Origin: Polaromonas sp. JS666
Lineage (GTDB): Bacteria > Pseudomonadota > Gammaproteobacteria > Burkholderiales > Burkholderiaceae_C
Assembly: GCF_900103405.1 (NCBI RefSeq)
Contig: NZ_FNHX01000014.1
Coordinates: forward strand, 30,219 to 94,218
Length of the DNA stretch: 64,000 nt
Reading direction: 5' to 3'
Shown here: one piece after another, positions 17,613-26,696 of the stretch
Position numbering within the stretch: the first letter of the stretch is position 1
Layout of the letters: every line of letters starts with the position of its first letter
Program-made: the position numbers and the translations under genes
The notes under the pieces: model-generated
The model's database searches: none
What the model saw: the letters and a program-made list of their open reading frames with translations, nothing else
What the model was told of the DNA's origin: nothing

Positions 17613-19019
17613 ATGAACCAACTCCAGTTATTTTTACCGTGCGCCGCGGGTGTCGAAGCACTGCTTGCCAGCGAAGTGCAGCGCATCACCGGCATCCAGG
17701 GCAAGGCCTGGCGCGCCGGCGTGCAATTGCAGGCTTCCTGGCGCGACGCGCTGCAGCTCAACCTGCACAGCCGCCTGGCGCAGCGCGTGCTCATCGAGCT
17801 GCAGCACAACCAGTACCGCGGCGAGCAAGACCTCTACAACGCCGCCGCCAACGTGGCCTGGGAGATCTGGTTCACGCCCAAGCAGACCTTCAAGGTCGAG
17901 ATCACCGCCCAGCACAGCCCGCTGACCAGCCTGAACTTCGCGGCGCTGAAGATCAAGGACGCGATCGCCGACCGTTTTCGCGCCAAGTTCGACGACGTGC
18001 GGCCCAGCGTCGACACGCGCTGGCCCGACGTGCGTGTCTACGTGCACCTGACGACGGACACCGTCACGATTTACATCGACACCTCGGGCGAGCCCCTCTT
18101 CAAACGCGGCTGGCGCGAGGACAAGGGCGACGCGCCGCTGAAGGAAACCCTGGCCGCCGCGATGATCGCCGCCAGCGGCTGGGACCAGCTGTGCAAAACC
18201 GGCGTGCCGCTCTACGACCCCTGTTGCGGCTCGGGCACCATCGCCATCGAGGCGGCGCAGATCGCCTGCAACATCGCGCCCGGTATCAACCGGCGCTTTG
18301 CCTTCCAGAAGTATTTGCCCTTCCAGGGCCATGTGTGGGACGGCCTGCTGGACCAGGCCGAAGCCGCCATCACCGAGCCCACTGCGCCGGTGTTCGGCAG
18401 CGACGTGTCTTTTCGCATGGTCGACTTCGCCGAGCGCAATGCCGAGCGTGCCGGCGTGGCCAATGCGGTGGAGTTCCGCGGCGGCGACGCGCTGCAGCGC
18501 ATGCCGCCCGCGCCTTCGGGCGTGATGCTGGTGAACCCGCCTTATGGCGAGCGCATCGACGTTGCCGGTGTGGCCGGCATCACCGGCGTGCAGGGCCGCG
18601 ACCAGCGCCGCCAGCAAGGACATGCCGAAGGGCGCGTGCAGCACGACCACCGCAACCAGCCCATCGACGAGTTCGGCCAGCCTTTGAGGCCCGACAGCGG
18701 CGACACGCGTGAAGAGCCCGCCTTCGAGACCTCGCGCGACCGCTCGGCCAACCCGGGCCGCGAACAGGCGCAAAACGCCTGGGGCGAGGAAGCCGACGAC
18801 TTCTTCCCGCAGCTGGCCGCGCACTGGAAGAAAAATTACGCGGGCTGGACGGCCCACGTGCTCACGCCCGACCTCAAGCTGCCCGGCAAGATGCGCCTGA
18901 AGGAATCGCGTCGCGTGCCCATGTGGAACGGCCCGATCGAATGCCGGCTGTTTCGCTTCGACATGGTGGCCGGCTCCGCTCGCGGCAAGCCGGGCGCGGC
19001 GCGCGAGCCGGCGCCGTGA
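17613..19019 (+). CDS. THUMP-domain class I RNA methyltransferase (RlmL N-terminal type)
   Basis: 468 residues from ATG 17613, 8 bp behind rpoN. The N-terminal THUMP domain (residues about 45-155) is followed by a Rossmann methyltransferase: LYDPCCGSGTIAIEAAQIA (SAM-binding motif I) and MLVNPPYGERID (NPPY motif that flips a guanine or adenine base). This matches the 23S rRNA m2G2445 methyltransferase half of RlmL; the RlmK half is absent. A polar low-similarity insert of about 75 residues (GVQGRDQRRQQGHAEG onward) interrupts the catalytic domain after NPPYGERID. The PIN gene overlaps by 4 bp. Confidence 0.9.
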   Translation: MNQLQLFLPCAAGVEALLASEVQRITGIQGKAWRAGVQLQASWRDALQLNLHSRLAQRVLIELQHNQYRGEQDLYNAAANVAWEIWFTPKQTFKVEITAQHSPLTSLNFAALKIKDAIADRFRAKFDDVRPSVDTRWPDVRVYVHLTTDTVTIYIDTSGEPLFKRGWREDKGDAPLKETLAAAMIAASGWDQLCKTGVPLYDPCCGSGTIAIEAAQIACNIAPGINRRFAFQKYLPFQGHVWDGLLDQAEAAITEPTAPVFGSDVSFRMVDFAERNAERAGVANAVEFRGGDALQRMPPAPSGVMLVNPPYGERIDVAGVAGITGVQGRDQRRQQGHAEGRVQHDHRNQPIDEFGQPLRPDSGDTREEPAFETSRDRSANPGREQAQNAWGEEADDFFPQLAAHWKKNYAGWTAHVLTPDLKLPGKMRLKESRRVPMWNGPIECRLFRFDMVAGSARGKPGAAREPAP

Positions 19020-19441
19020 CCGCGCAGGCGCGCCAGCCCGTGGTGCTGGACACCAACATCGTCCTGGACCTGTTTGTCTTCAACGATGCGGTCGCGCAGC
19101 CGCTGAAGCAGGCACTGCAAGCCGGCGAGCTCGACTGGCTGGCCACTGAGCCCATGCGCGATGAACTGGCGCGCGTACTGGCCTATCCGCAGATCGCGCC
19201 GCGCCTGGCGTTTTACCAATTGAGCGCCGACGACGTGCTCGCGGCCTTTGATCGGCATGCCCGGCTGCTGGAAGTAGCGCCCAAGGCCGGCGTCACCTGC
19301 AGCGATGCCGACGACCAGAAATTCATAGACCTGGCGGTGACGGCCAAAGCCCTGTTGTTAAGCAAGGACCAGGACGTGCTCTCCATGGCCAAACGGCTAG
19401 GCAGCCTCGGCGTCAGGGCGCAGAGCGCCATGCAGCCCTAG
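19016..19441 (+). CDS. PIN domain protein (putative toxin-component/ribonuclease family)
   Basis: 141 residues from a GTG start that overlaps the previous stop (GTGA). It shows the PIN fold acidic residues: VVLDTNIVLDLF (first Asp), TEPMRDELARVLAYP (Glu), and CSDADDQKFIDLAVTAKALLLSKDQDVL (paired Asp residues). These bind the metal ions of PIN nucleases. Some relatives are VapC-like toxins, but no antitoxin gene lies next to it; translational coupling to the rRNA methyltransferase suggests an RNA-processing role instead. Confidence 0.82.
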   Translation: MTAQARQPVVLDTNIVLDLFVFNDAVAQPLKQALQAGELDWLATEPMRDELARVLAYPQIAPRLAFYQLSADDVLAAFDRHARLLEVAPKAGVTCSDADDQKFIDLAVTAKALLLSKDQDVLSMAKRLGSLGVRAQSAMQP

Positions 19442-19461
19442 CGGCAGGCGGGCAGACCTGT

Positions 19462-21189
19462 TCAGGCCGCCGCGACGCCGGCGCCCGAGGCCATGGCGCC
19501 ATCGGGCCCCGCCGGCGCCTGCATGGCCGCGCCATTGGCGCGAAAGCTGTGCGCGCTGGCCAGCGGCCAGTAGTAGCTGAACACGGTGTTCTGTTTTTCC
19601 AGCGAACCCAGCAGCGCGCCGGGCTCCACCTGCATGATGAGGTTGCTGAGCAGACGCACCTCGGTGTCGGTCAGGCGCCGCACGATGTGGTGGGCGTTGA
19701 CCTCGCGCGGATGGCACAGGCCCGCGGCCTGCACCAGCTCCTGCAGCGCATGCAGCGTGCTGCGGTGGAAGTTGCGCACGCGCTCGGCCTTGTCGGGCAC
19801 CACCAGGGCTTGCTGGCGCACCGGGTCTTGCGTGGTGACGCCGGTCGGGCATTTGCCGGTGTGGCAGCTCTGCGCCTGGATGCAGCCCAGCGCCATCATG
19901 AAGCCGCGCCCGGCGTTGCACCAGTCGGCGCCCAGCGCCATCAGCCGCACCATGTCGAAGGCGCTGACGACCTTGCCGGCCGCGCCTATGGAGATGCGGC
20001 TGCGCAGGTTCACGCCTATCAGCGTGTTGTGCACCAGCAGCAGACCTTCCTGCAGCGGCGCGCCCACATGGTCGGTGAATTCCACCGGCGCGGCGCCGGT
20101 GCCGCCCTCGGCGCCGTCCACCACGATGAAGTCCGGCGTGATGCCGGTCTCCAGCATGGCCTTGACGATGGCGAACCACTCCCAGGGGTGGCCTATGCAG
20201 AACTTGAAGCCCGTCGGCTTGCCGCCCGAGAGCTTTCGCAGCCTGGCGATGAAATGCATCATCTCCACCGGCGTGGAAAACGCGCTGTGGCTGGAGGGCG
20301 AGATGCAGTCCTTGCCCTGCGGCACGCCGCGCGCGGCGGCGATCTCCGCGGTGACCTTGGGGCCGGGCAGTATGCCGCCATGGCCGGGCTTGGCACCCTG
20401 GCTCATCTTGAGCTCGACCAGCTTGACCTGCGGGTCGCGCGCGTTGGCGGCGAAACGCTCCTCGCTGAAGCTGCCGTCCTCGTTGCGGCAGCCGAAGTAG
20501 CCCGAGCCGATTTCCCAGATCAGGTCGCCGCCGTGCAGCCGGTGGTGCTGCGAGATCGAACCCTCGCCGGTGTCGTGCGCGAAGCCGCCCAGCTTGGCGC
20601 CCTTGTTGAGCGCCATGATGGCGTTGGCCGACAGCGAGCCGAAGCTCAGCGCCGAGATGTTGAAGACGCTGGCATGGTAGGGCTGGGTGCAGGGCTCGAC
20701 CGAGGGCGAGGGGTGGCCGGGCGAGCCGCCTATCCAGACGCGGAAGTCGTGCGAAGGCAGCTTGGTCGGCGACATCGAATGGTTGACCCATTCATAGCCC
20801 TGCGCGCCCACGTCGAGCTGCGTGCCGAAGGGCCGGTTGTCGGGCTCGCCCTTGGCGCGCTGGTAGACCAGCGAGCGCTGGGCGCGCGAAAACGGCGTGG
20901 CCTCGCTGTCGCTTTCAATGAAGTACTGGCGCATCTCGGGCCGTATGAACTCGAACAGAAAGCGCATATGGCCTATGACCGGGTAGTTGCGCAACACCGC
21001 GTGCCGGGTTTGCCGCAGGTCGTGCACGCCCACGCCAACCAGCGCAATGCAGGCCAGCAGGGCCAGCAGGGTCAGCCGGCCCACGCCGAAGAGCACCAGG
21101 CTGAACAGCGCCAGCAGCACGCCCAGCGCGCACAAGGCCATGAAGGTGTAACGAACCGGGAACCGGGCATCCAGACGCTGGAGGAACAT
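19462..21189 (-). CDS. FMN-binding glutamate synthase family protein
   Basis: 575 residues. Two N-terminal membrane helices (YTFMALCALGVLLALFSLVLFGV and LTLLALLACIALVGV) precede a GltB-type TIM barrel: FNISALSFGSLSANAIMALNKGA, GGTGAAPVEFTDHVGAPL (FMN phosphate loop) and the Cys cluster C-x5-C-x4-C in CIQAQSCHTGKCP, which in GltB binds a 3Fe-4S centre. The glutaminase domain of true glutamate synthase is missing. Such stand-alone membrane-tethered homologues are common and their reaction is not established. It is monocistronic here. Confidence 0.9.
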   Translation of the reverse strand: MFLQRLDARFPVRYTFMALCALGVLLALFSLVLFGVGRLTLLALLACIALVGVGVHDLRQTRHAVLRNYPVIGHMRFLFEFIRPEMRQYFIESDSEATPFSRAQRSLVYQRAKGEPDNRPFGTQLDVGAQGYEWVNHSMSPTKLPSHDFRVWIGGSPGHPSPSVEPCTQPYHASVFNISALSFGSLSANAIMALNKGAKLGGFAHDTGEGSISQHHRLHGGDLIWEIGSGYFGCRNEDGSFSEERFAANARDPQVKLVELKMSQGAKPGHGGILPGPKVTAEIAAARGVPQGKDCISPSSHSAFSTPVEMMHFIARLRKLSGGKPTGFKFCIGHPWEWFAIVKAMLETGITPDFIVVDGAEGGTGAAPVEFTDHVGAPLQEGLLLVHNTLIGVNLRSRISIGAAGKVVSAFDMVRLMALGADWCNAGRGFMMALGCIQAQSCHTGKCPTGVTTQDPVRQQALVVPDKAERVRNFHRSTLHALQELVQAAGLCHPREVNAHHIVRRLTDTEVRLLSNLIMQVEPGALLGSLEKQNTVFSYYWPLASAHSFRANGAAMQAPAGPDGAMASGAGVAAA

Positions 21190-21284
21190 GGTGGCGCTTC
21201 CGTGGGGGAGGGGCAGAATAACCGCGATGCGGCAGATACACTTTGCATCATAAGAGCCTCGCGTGAGGCTCAGGACTGTTTTTC

Positions 21285-22115
21285 ATGAAGCCCACCCCCA
21301 AATCCGCCCCACCTTCAACGCGCTCGCCCGAGCCGGCTTTCCTCGAAGCCGAGGACTTTGACGCGCTCGACGCCATCCTCGACGACTTGCGCACCCGCTA
21401 CGACGAGACGCCGCAGTGGGAGTTTTGCGAAGGTTTTATGGCCGCCGTGATCTGCTCGCGCCGGCCCATCGCCGCCGACGAATACCTGCCCGTGCTGCTG
21501 GCCGTGCCCGCCGAGGGCGAAGCGCCGGACCCGGAAGGCGGCTCCTTCGCGGACGAAGGCCAACGTGAGCGCTTCCTCACACTGTGGAACCGGCGCTGGC
21601 AGGAAGTTGCCGTCGCGCTGGATTCGGAAGTCGACTCGCTGGAAGACGACAACTGCTACCACCCCGAGGTGATGGACATACGCGGCGCCGTGGCCGAAAT
21701 GGCGCCCGAGGAACGCGCCGCCTTCAAGGGCGAGGACCTGCCGGCCTTTGCCCAGGTCTGGGCGCTGGGTTTTATGTTCGCGGTCGAAAGCTGGCCCGAC
21801 GAATGGATGGCGCCGCGCGACAAGGACGCCGCCAAATGGCTGGACGGCGCGCTGCAGGCCGTGGTGGCCATGACCGAGGACGACACGGCCGCGCCCGAGG
21901 TTTCACCGCTGAGCGAAGACGGCGCGCCCAGCACCAGCATCGCCCGGCTCAATGCTTTTGGCGAGGCCATCTGGGCGGTGTACGACCTGCGCGAGCTGTG
22001 GAAGACGCTGGGGCCCAAAGTGGAGACGGTGCGCGCCCAGGCCACGCCAGGGCGCAATGACCTCTGCTACTGCGGCAGCGGGAAAAAATACAAGAAGTGC
22101 CACGGCGCGGGCTGA
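21285..22115 (+). CDS. UPF0149/YecA family protein with SEC-C zinc motif
   Basis: 276 residues. The helical UPF0149 domain covers about residues 20-200 (FEAxxFDALDAILDDLRTR-type start, QWEFCEGFMAAVICSRR, WALGFMFAVESWPDEW). The C-terminus GRNDLCYCGSGKKYKKCHGAG is a SEC-C motif (C-x-C-x8-C-H), which binds zinc and in SecA contacts ribosomes and SecB. The role of YecA-type proteins is not well defined; interaction with the translation or secretion machinery is plausible. Confidence 0.88.
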   Translation: MKPTPKSAPPSTRSPEPAFLEAEDFDALDAILDDLRTRYDETPQWEFCEGFMAAVICSRRPIAADEYLPVLLAVPAEGEAPDPEGGSFADEGQRERFLTLWNRRWQEVAVALDSEVDSLEDDNCYHPEVMDIRGAVAEMAPEERAAFKGEDLPAFAQVWALGFMFAVESWPDEWMAPRDKDAAKWLDGALQAVVAMTEDDTAAPEVSPLSEDGAPSTSIARLNAFGEAIWAVYDLRELWKTLGPKVETVRAQATPGRNDLCYCGSGKKYKKCHGAG

Positions 22116-22131
22116 AGCTTTTCCGCCGCGG

Positions 22132-22908
22132 TCAAGGCTCCAGCGACAGCAGCAGCTTCTCCACAATCGCATGCGCATAGCGGCTTGCCACTTCCTCGAC
22201 AAAGCGCGGGAAGTCCACATGCGCGCTGTCGTCCGCGCGGTCCGAGATGGTGCGCACCGCGGCGAAGGGCACACCGTAGTCGTGGCAGACCTGCGCCACG
22301 GCCGCGCCCTCCATCTCGACCGCGAGCACCTCGTGGCCCGCGCCCGTGAGCGCGGCATGCAGGCCGCGCGACTCGCTGGCGCCTGAGACAAAACGGTCGC
22401 CGCTGGCGATCAGCCCGAGGTGCGCGCGCGCGCCCGCAAAGGCCGCGCCGGCTCCGCCAATGCCGCCATCACCCAATGCCGCCGACGCCGCCTTGAACAG
22501 CAAGGCCGTGAGCGCCGCGTCGCCCTCGAAGCGGCTGCGGCCGTACAGCGGCACCTCGTAGCGCGGAAACAGCGGCGAAGCATCGAGGTCGTGCTGCACA
22601 AAATCGCTGGCCACCACGACGTCGCCCACATTCACGCCCGCGCCCAGGCCGCCGGCCACGCCGGTGAACACCATGCGGCGCACGCCGAAGCGCTCGATCA
22701 GCGCGGTCGCCGTGGTGGCGGCCGCCACCTTGCCGATTTTCGACAAGGCCAGCACCACGGGCCGGCCGTGCAGCTCGCCCAGCCAGAAGTCGCGGCCGGC
22801 GTGCGCCACCTTCTGCGGCCGGTGCAGCAGCTCCATGAGGCCTTGCTGCTCCTGCAGCAGGGCACTGAGGATGGCGACGGGGGTGGGGGAGGCGGAGCGA
22901 TTCGGCAT
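22132..22908 (-). CDS. 5'-methylthioadenosine/S-adenosylhomocysteine nucleosidase family protein
   Basis: 258 residues from ATG 22908; an upstream in-frame ATG at 23085 would add 59 residues from non-coding DNA. Family landmarks are VAILSALLQEQQGL at the N-terminus (catalytic Glu), VVLALSKIGKVAAATTATALIERF, FTGVAGGLG, and VLAVEMEGAAVAQVC with the MEGAA nucleoside-binding motif; AVRTISDRADDSA contains the catalytic Asp. The enzyme cleaves adenine from MTA or SAH and so clears products of SAM-dependent reactions. It converges on the UPF0149 gene. Confidence 0.9.
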   Translation of the reverse strand: MPNRSASPTPVAILSALLQEQQGLMELLHRPQKVAHAGRDFWLGELHGRPVVLALSKIGKVAAATTATALIERFGVRRMVFTGVAGGLGAGVNVGDVVVASDFVQHDLDASPLFPRYEVPLYGRSRFEGDAALTALLFKAASAALGDGGIGGAGAAFAGARAHLGLIASGDRFVSGASESRGLHAALTGAGHEVLAVEMEGAAVAQVCHDYGVPFAAVRTISDRADDSAHVDFPRFVEEVASRYAHAIVEKLLLSLEP

Positions 22909-23089
22909 GGCAGGATTGTGCCCACAAAGCCCGTACAGGCGCAAAAAAGGGCGACTCACGCCGCCCTCTAGAAAACCTTTGCAGGCTCTAAAAAAAGTTT
23001 GCCAGTTGGCTACTTCTTGTAGCTCCGGCCTAACAAGCCCTGCAAGCAGGGCAGTTGTAAGCCTTCGCTGCAAGAAATGAAGCAAGGCG

Positions 23090-24778
23090 TCATTTCTTGT
23101 CCCGCAGCTCGCGCCGCAGAATCTTGCCGACCGGTGTCTTGGGCAGCTCGGTGCGGAACTCCACCACCTTGGGCTGCTTGTAGCCGGTCAGGTTGGTCTT
23201 GCAGTATTCGCGCACCTGGGCTTCGGTGAGGTCCGGGTTTTTCTTGACGATCACCAGCTTGACGGCTTCGCCGGACTTGTCGTCGGCCACGCCCACGCAG
23301 GCGCATTCCATCACGCCGGCCAGCTTGGCCACCACGTCCTCGATCTCGTTCGGGTAGACGTTGAAGCCGCTCACCAGGATCATGTCCTTCTTGCGGTCGA
23401 CGATCCTGAAGAAGCCGTTTTCATCAAGCACGCCAATGTCGCCCGACTTGAAGTAGCCGTCCGGCGTCATGACCTTGGCGGTTTCGTCGGGGCGCTGCCA
23501 GTAGCCGGCCATGACCTGCGGGCCCTTGATGGCGATCTCGCCGGGCTGGCCCTGCGGCACTTCGTTGCCGTCGTCGTCGAGCAGCTTGAAGTAGGTGCCT
23601 GGAATCGGCACGCCTATGGTGCCGGTGAAGGCCTTGCTGTTGGTCGGGTTGCAGCTGGCCGAGGGCGAGGTCTCGGACAGGCCGTAGCCCTCGCAGACCG
23701 GGCAGCCGGTTTTTTCGAGCCAGAGCTTGGCCACCGCGCTTTGCACGGCCATGCCGCCGCCCAGCGAAATCTTCAGGTGCGACCAGTCCACCGTGTTGAA
23801 GTCAGGGTGGTTGGCCAGGCCGTTGAACAGCGTGTTGACGGCCGGGAAGCTGTTGACCTTGTGTTTGGAGAGTTCCTTGAGCACCGCGGGCAGGTCGCGC
23901 GGGTTGGGGATCAGGATGTTTTTGCCGCCGGTGCGCATACCCAGCATCATGTTCACGGTGAAAGCGAAGATGTGGTACAGCGGCAGCGCGCAGACGTAAG
24001 TGGGCTGGTGGCCCGGCTGCATGCTGGCCATGGCCGGGCCGTTCCAGGCTTCGGACTGCAGCACGTTGGCGATCACGTTGCGGTGCAGCAGCACCGCGCC
24101 CTTGGACACGCCGGTGGTACCGCCGGTGTACTGCAGCACGGCCACGTCGTCGGGCTTGATGTCGGGGCGCTTGAGCGTCAGGCGCGTGCCCTGCGCCACC
24201 GCGTCGTTGAAGCGCACGGCGCCGGGCAGGTTGAAGGCCGGCACCATTTTTTTGACGTTGCGCACCACGTAGTTGACCAGCGCGCCCTTGAGCATGCCGA
24301 GCTGGTCGCCCATGGCGCACAGCACCACGTGCTTGACCGGCGTGGCGGCAATGCACTGCTCCAGCGTGTTGGCGAAGTTCTCGATGATGACGATGGCCTT
24401 GGAGCCCGAGTCCTTGAGCTGGTGCTCGAGTTCGCGCGGGGTGTACAGCGGGTTGACGTTGACCACCACATAACCTGCGCGCAGGATGGCCGCCACGGCC
24501 ACCGGGTATTGGGGCACGTTGGGCATCATGATGGCGATGCGGTCGCCTTTGGCCAGGCCCAGGCTTTGCAGGTAGGCGCCGAAGGCCAGCGAGAGGCTGT
24601 CGGTCTGGCCGAAGGTGACGTCCTTGCCCATGAAGCTGTAGGCGACGCGGCTGCCGTGCTTTTTGAAGCTTTCCTCCATCAAGGCCACCAGCGACGGATA
24701 CTGCGACGCGTCGATATCGGTGGGAACGCCCGGCGGGTAGGCCTTGAGCCACGGGCGGTCAATGGTCGCTGCATTCAT
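23090..24778 (-). CDS. long-chain fatty-acid-CoA ligase (FadD-type)
   Basis: 562 residues from ATG 24778, which has GGAG 9 bp upstream; the in-frame ATG at 24793 is less well placed. ANL-superfamily motifs are YTGGTTGVSKGAVL (P-loop), VCEGYGLSETSPSAS (A5), YFKSGDIGVLDENGFFRIVDRKKDMI (A7/A8 hinge) and a C-terminal Lys in LPKTPVGKILRRELRDK. It activates fatty acids to acyl-CoA at the inner membrane. It is transcribed alone, with about 165 bp separating it from pntB upstream. Confidence 0.93.
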   Translation of the reverse strand: MNAATIDRPWLKAYPPGVPTDIDASQYPSLVALMEESFKKHGSRVAYSFMGKDVTFGQTDSLSLAFGAYLQSLGLAKGDRIAIMMPNVPQYPVAVAAILRAGYVVVNVNPLYTPRELEHQLKDSGSKAIVIIENFANTLEQCIAATPVKHVVLCAMGDQLGMLKGALVNYVVRNVKKMVPAFNLPGAVRFNDAVAQGTRLTLKRPDIKPDDVAVLQYTGGTTGVSKGAVLLHRNVIANVLQSEAWNGPAMASMQPGHQPTYVCALPLYHIFAFTVNMMLGMRTGGKNILIPNPRDLPAVLKELSKHKVNSFPAVNTLFNGLANHPDFNTVDWSHLKISLGGGMAVQSAVAKLWLEKTGCPVCEGYGLSETSPSASCNPTNSKAFTGTIGVPIPGTYFKLLDDDGNEVPQGQPGEIAIKGPQVMAGYWQRPDETAKVMTPDGYFKSGDIGVLDENGFFRIVDRKKDMILVSGFNVYPNEIEDVVAKLAGVMECACVGVADDKSGEAVKLVIVKKNPDLTEAQVREYCKTNLTGYKQPKVVEFRTELPKTPVGKILRRELRDKK

Positions 24779-24942
24779 GTTTGTCTTCTCCATTACGTTT
24801 TGCTTACAGCCATGGATTCTCACGGCGTGCCCTCTTCGTGGCTATTGCGTTTTCCCTAGGAAACCCGGGAAATCAGAAGGGAAGCCCCTCTAAAGTGGAT
24901 CATCCCGCGGCGCGCGGCCGCGGGCAAACTCCCAGTCCGCGC

Positions 24943-26367
24943 TTATTCGACGGCCTTGCCCATGTCTTCGATCACCTTTTTGGCGTCGCCGAACACCATC
25001 ATGGTTTTGTCCATGTAGAAGAGTTCGTTGTCCAGGCCCGCGTAGCCGGCCGCCATGGAGCGCTTGTTGACGATGACCGTCTTGGCCTTGTAGGCCTCCA
25101 GGATGGGCATGCCGTAGATGGGGCTGCCCTTGACGTGCGCCGCGGGGTTCACCACGTCGTTGGCGCCCAGGATGATGGCCACGTCGGCCTGGCCGAACTC
25201 GGCGTTGATGTCTTCCATTTCATGCACCTGGTCGTAGGGCACTTCGGCCTCGGCCAGCAGCACGTTCATGTGGCCCGGCATGCGGCCGGCCACCGGGTGG
25301 ATGGCGTACTTGACGTTGACGCCCTTGTCGATGAGCTTTTGCGCCAGTTCCTTGACCGAGTGCTGCGCGCGCGCCACCGCCAGGCCGTAGCCCGGCACGA
25401 TGATGACGGTTTCGGCATTGCCCAGGATGAAGGCGGCGTCGTCGGCCGAGCCCGACTTGACGGGGCGCTGCTCCTTGGCGCCCGCGGCGGCCGCGCCGGC
25501 TTCGCCGCCGAAACCGCCCAGGATCACGTTGAAGAAGGAACGGTTCATCGCCTTGCACATGATGTACGAGAGGATGGCGCCCGAGGAGCCGACCAGCGAG
25601 CCGGCGATGATCAGCATGGAGTTGTTCAGCGAAAAACCGATACCGGCCGCGGCCCAGCCCGAGTAGCTGTTGAGCATGGACACCACCACCGGCATGTCGG
25701 CGCCGCCGATAGGGATGATGATGAGCACGCCCATCACGAAGCTCAGCGCCAGCATCGCGAAAAACGCGGGCCAGCTGCCCGTGAACATGAACACCAGCCC
25801 CAGGCCTATGGTCAGCAGGCCCAGCACCAGGTTCAGCTTGTGCTGGCCGGCGAACTGCACCGGCGCACCCTGGAACAGGCGGAACTTGTAAGTGCCGGAC
25901 AGTTTGCCGAAGGCGATCACCGAGCCGCTGAAGGTGATGGCGCCGATGGCGGCGCCCAGGAACAGCTCCAGCCGGTTGCCGGTGGGGATGGGGCTGCCTT
26001 TGGCCGCGATGCCAAAGGCATAGGGCTCGGCCACGGCGGCCACGGCGATAAAGACCGCGGCCAGACCGATCATGCTGTGGAAAAAGGCCACCAGCTCGGG
26101 CATCTTGGTCATTTCGACCGTCTTGGCGCGCCAGGCGCCGTAGCCCCCGCCGACCACCAGGCCCAGCAGGACATAGCCCATGCCCAGAGCCTTGCCACCC
26201 GAGATTTCGACGATCAGCGCGGCCGTGGTCAGCGCGGCAATGGCCATGCCCACCATGCCGAACAAGTTGCCGCGAATCGAGCTGGTGGGGTGCGACAGGC
26301 CCTTGAGCGCCTGAATAAAACAAACGGAAGCCACCAGGTACAGCAGCGTGACGAGGTTCATGCTCAT
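24943..26367 (-). CDS. pntB: NAD(P)(+) transhydrogenase subunit beta
   Basis: 474 residues with eight or nine hydrophobic helices in the first 270 residues (domain II) and a C-terminal NADP(H)-binding domain III: GYGLAVARAQHSVKELAQKLIDKG, YAIHPVAGRMPGHMNVLLAEAEVPYD and ANDVVNPAA. It is the proton-translocating subunit coupling NADH and NADPH pools in the inner membrane. The start overlaps the stop of the alpha-2 gene by 4 bp (ATGA). It is the last gene of the pnt operon. Confidence 0.96.
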   Translation of the reverse strand: MSMNLVTLLYLVASVCFIQALKGLSHPTSSIRGNLFGMVGMAIAALTTAALIVEISGGKALGMGYVLLGLVVGGGYGAWRAKTVEMTKMPELVAFFHSMIGLAAVFIAVAAVAEPYAFGIAAKGSPIPTGNRLELFLGAAIGAITFSGSVIAFGKLSGTYKFRLFQGAPVQFAGQHKLNLVLGLLTIGLGLVFMFTGSWPAFFAMLALSFVMGVLIIIPIGGADMPVVVSMLNSYSGWAAAGIGFSLNNSMLIIAGSLVGSSGAILSYIMCKAMNRSFFNVILGGFGGEAGAAAAGAKEQRPVKSGSADDAAFILGNAETVIIVPGYGLAVARAQHSVKELAQKLIDKGVNVKYAIHPVAGRMPGHMNVLLAEAEVPYDQVHEMEDINAEFGQADVAIILGANDVVNPAAHVKGSPIYGMPILEAYKAKTVIVNKRSMAAGYAGLDNELFYMDKTMMVFGDAKKVIEDMGKAVE

Positions 26368-26690
26368 TTGGCGGCTCCTTCAGCGGGCGCGGCGGCTTTC
26401 TTTTCTTTCTTGCGGAACATCTCCAGCATGCGGCGCGTCACCAAAAATCCGCCGAAGATGTTGACGGCCGCCAGCGCCACGGCCAGCACACCCATGGTCT
26501 TGCCCAGCGGCGTTTCGGTCAGCGCGGCCGCGAGCATGGCGCCCACGATCACGATGGCCGAAATCGCGTTGGTCACCGCCATCAGCGGCGTGTGCAGGGC
26601 CGGCGTGACGGTCCACACCACGTGGTAACCCACATAGATGGCCAGTACAAAAATAATCAGGTTGATGATGGTGGGTGAAACTGCTTCCAT
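26364..26690 (-). CDS. pntAB: NAD(P) transhydrogenase subunit alpha, membrane part (PntAB)
   Basis: 108 residues, three hydrophobic helices (NLIIFVLAIYVGYHVVWTV, ALMAVTNAISAIVIVGAML and VLAVALAAVNIFGGFLVTRRML). TPALHTPLMAVTNAISAIVIVG is characteristic of the PntA C-terminal membrane segment. The transhydrogenase alpha subunit is split into two genes here, as in Rhodospirillum rubrum. It overlaps pntB by 4 bp and starts 6 bp after the unknown exported protein gene. Confidence 0.93.
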   Translation of the reverse strand: MEAVSPTIINLIIFVLAIYVGYHVVWTVTPALHTPLMAVTNAISAIVIVGAMLAAALTETPLGKTMGVLAVALAAVNIFGGFLVTRRMLEMFRKKEKKAAAPAEGAAK

Positions 26691-26696
26691 GATCGC

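Noticed and set aside
19016..19441. VapC toxin of a toxin-antitoxin pair
   Set aside because: No small antitoxin gene precedes it; the upstream partner is an rRNA methyltransferase.
24894..24942. GC-rich hairpin (CCCGCGGCGCGCGGCCGCGGG) as terminator of pntB
   Set aside because: No T-run follows on either strand, so I could not support a rho-independent terminator.
24781..26628. 615-codon open frame on the plus strand
   Set aside because: Antisense to pntB and pntAB; His/Ala/Gly/Arg-rich low-complexity translation typical of a shadow frame.
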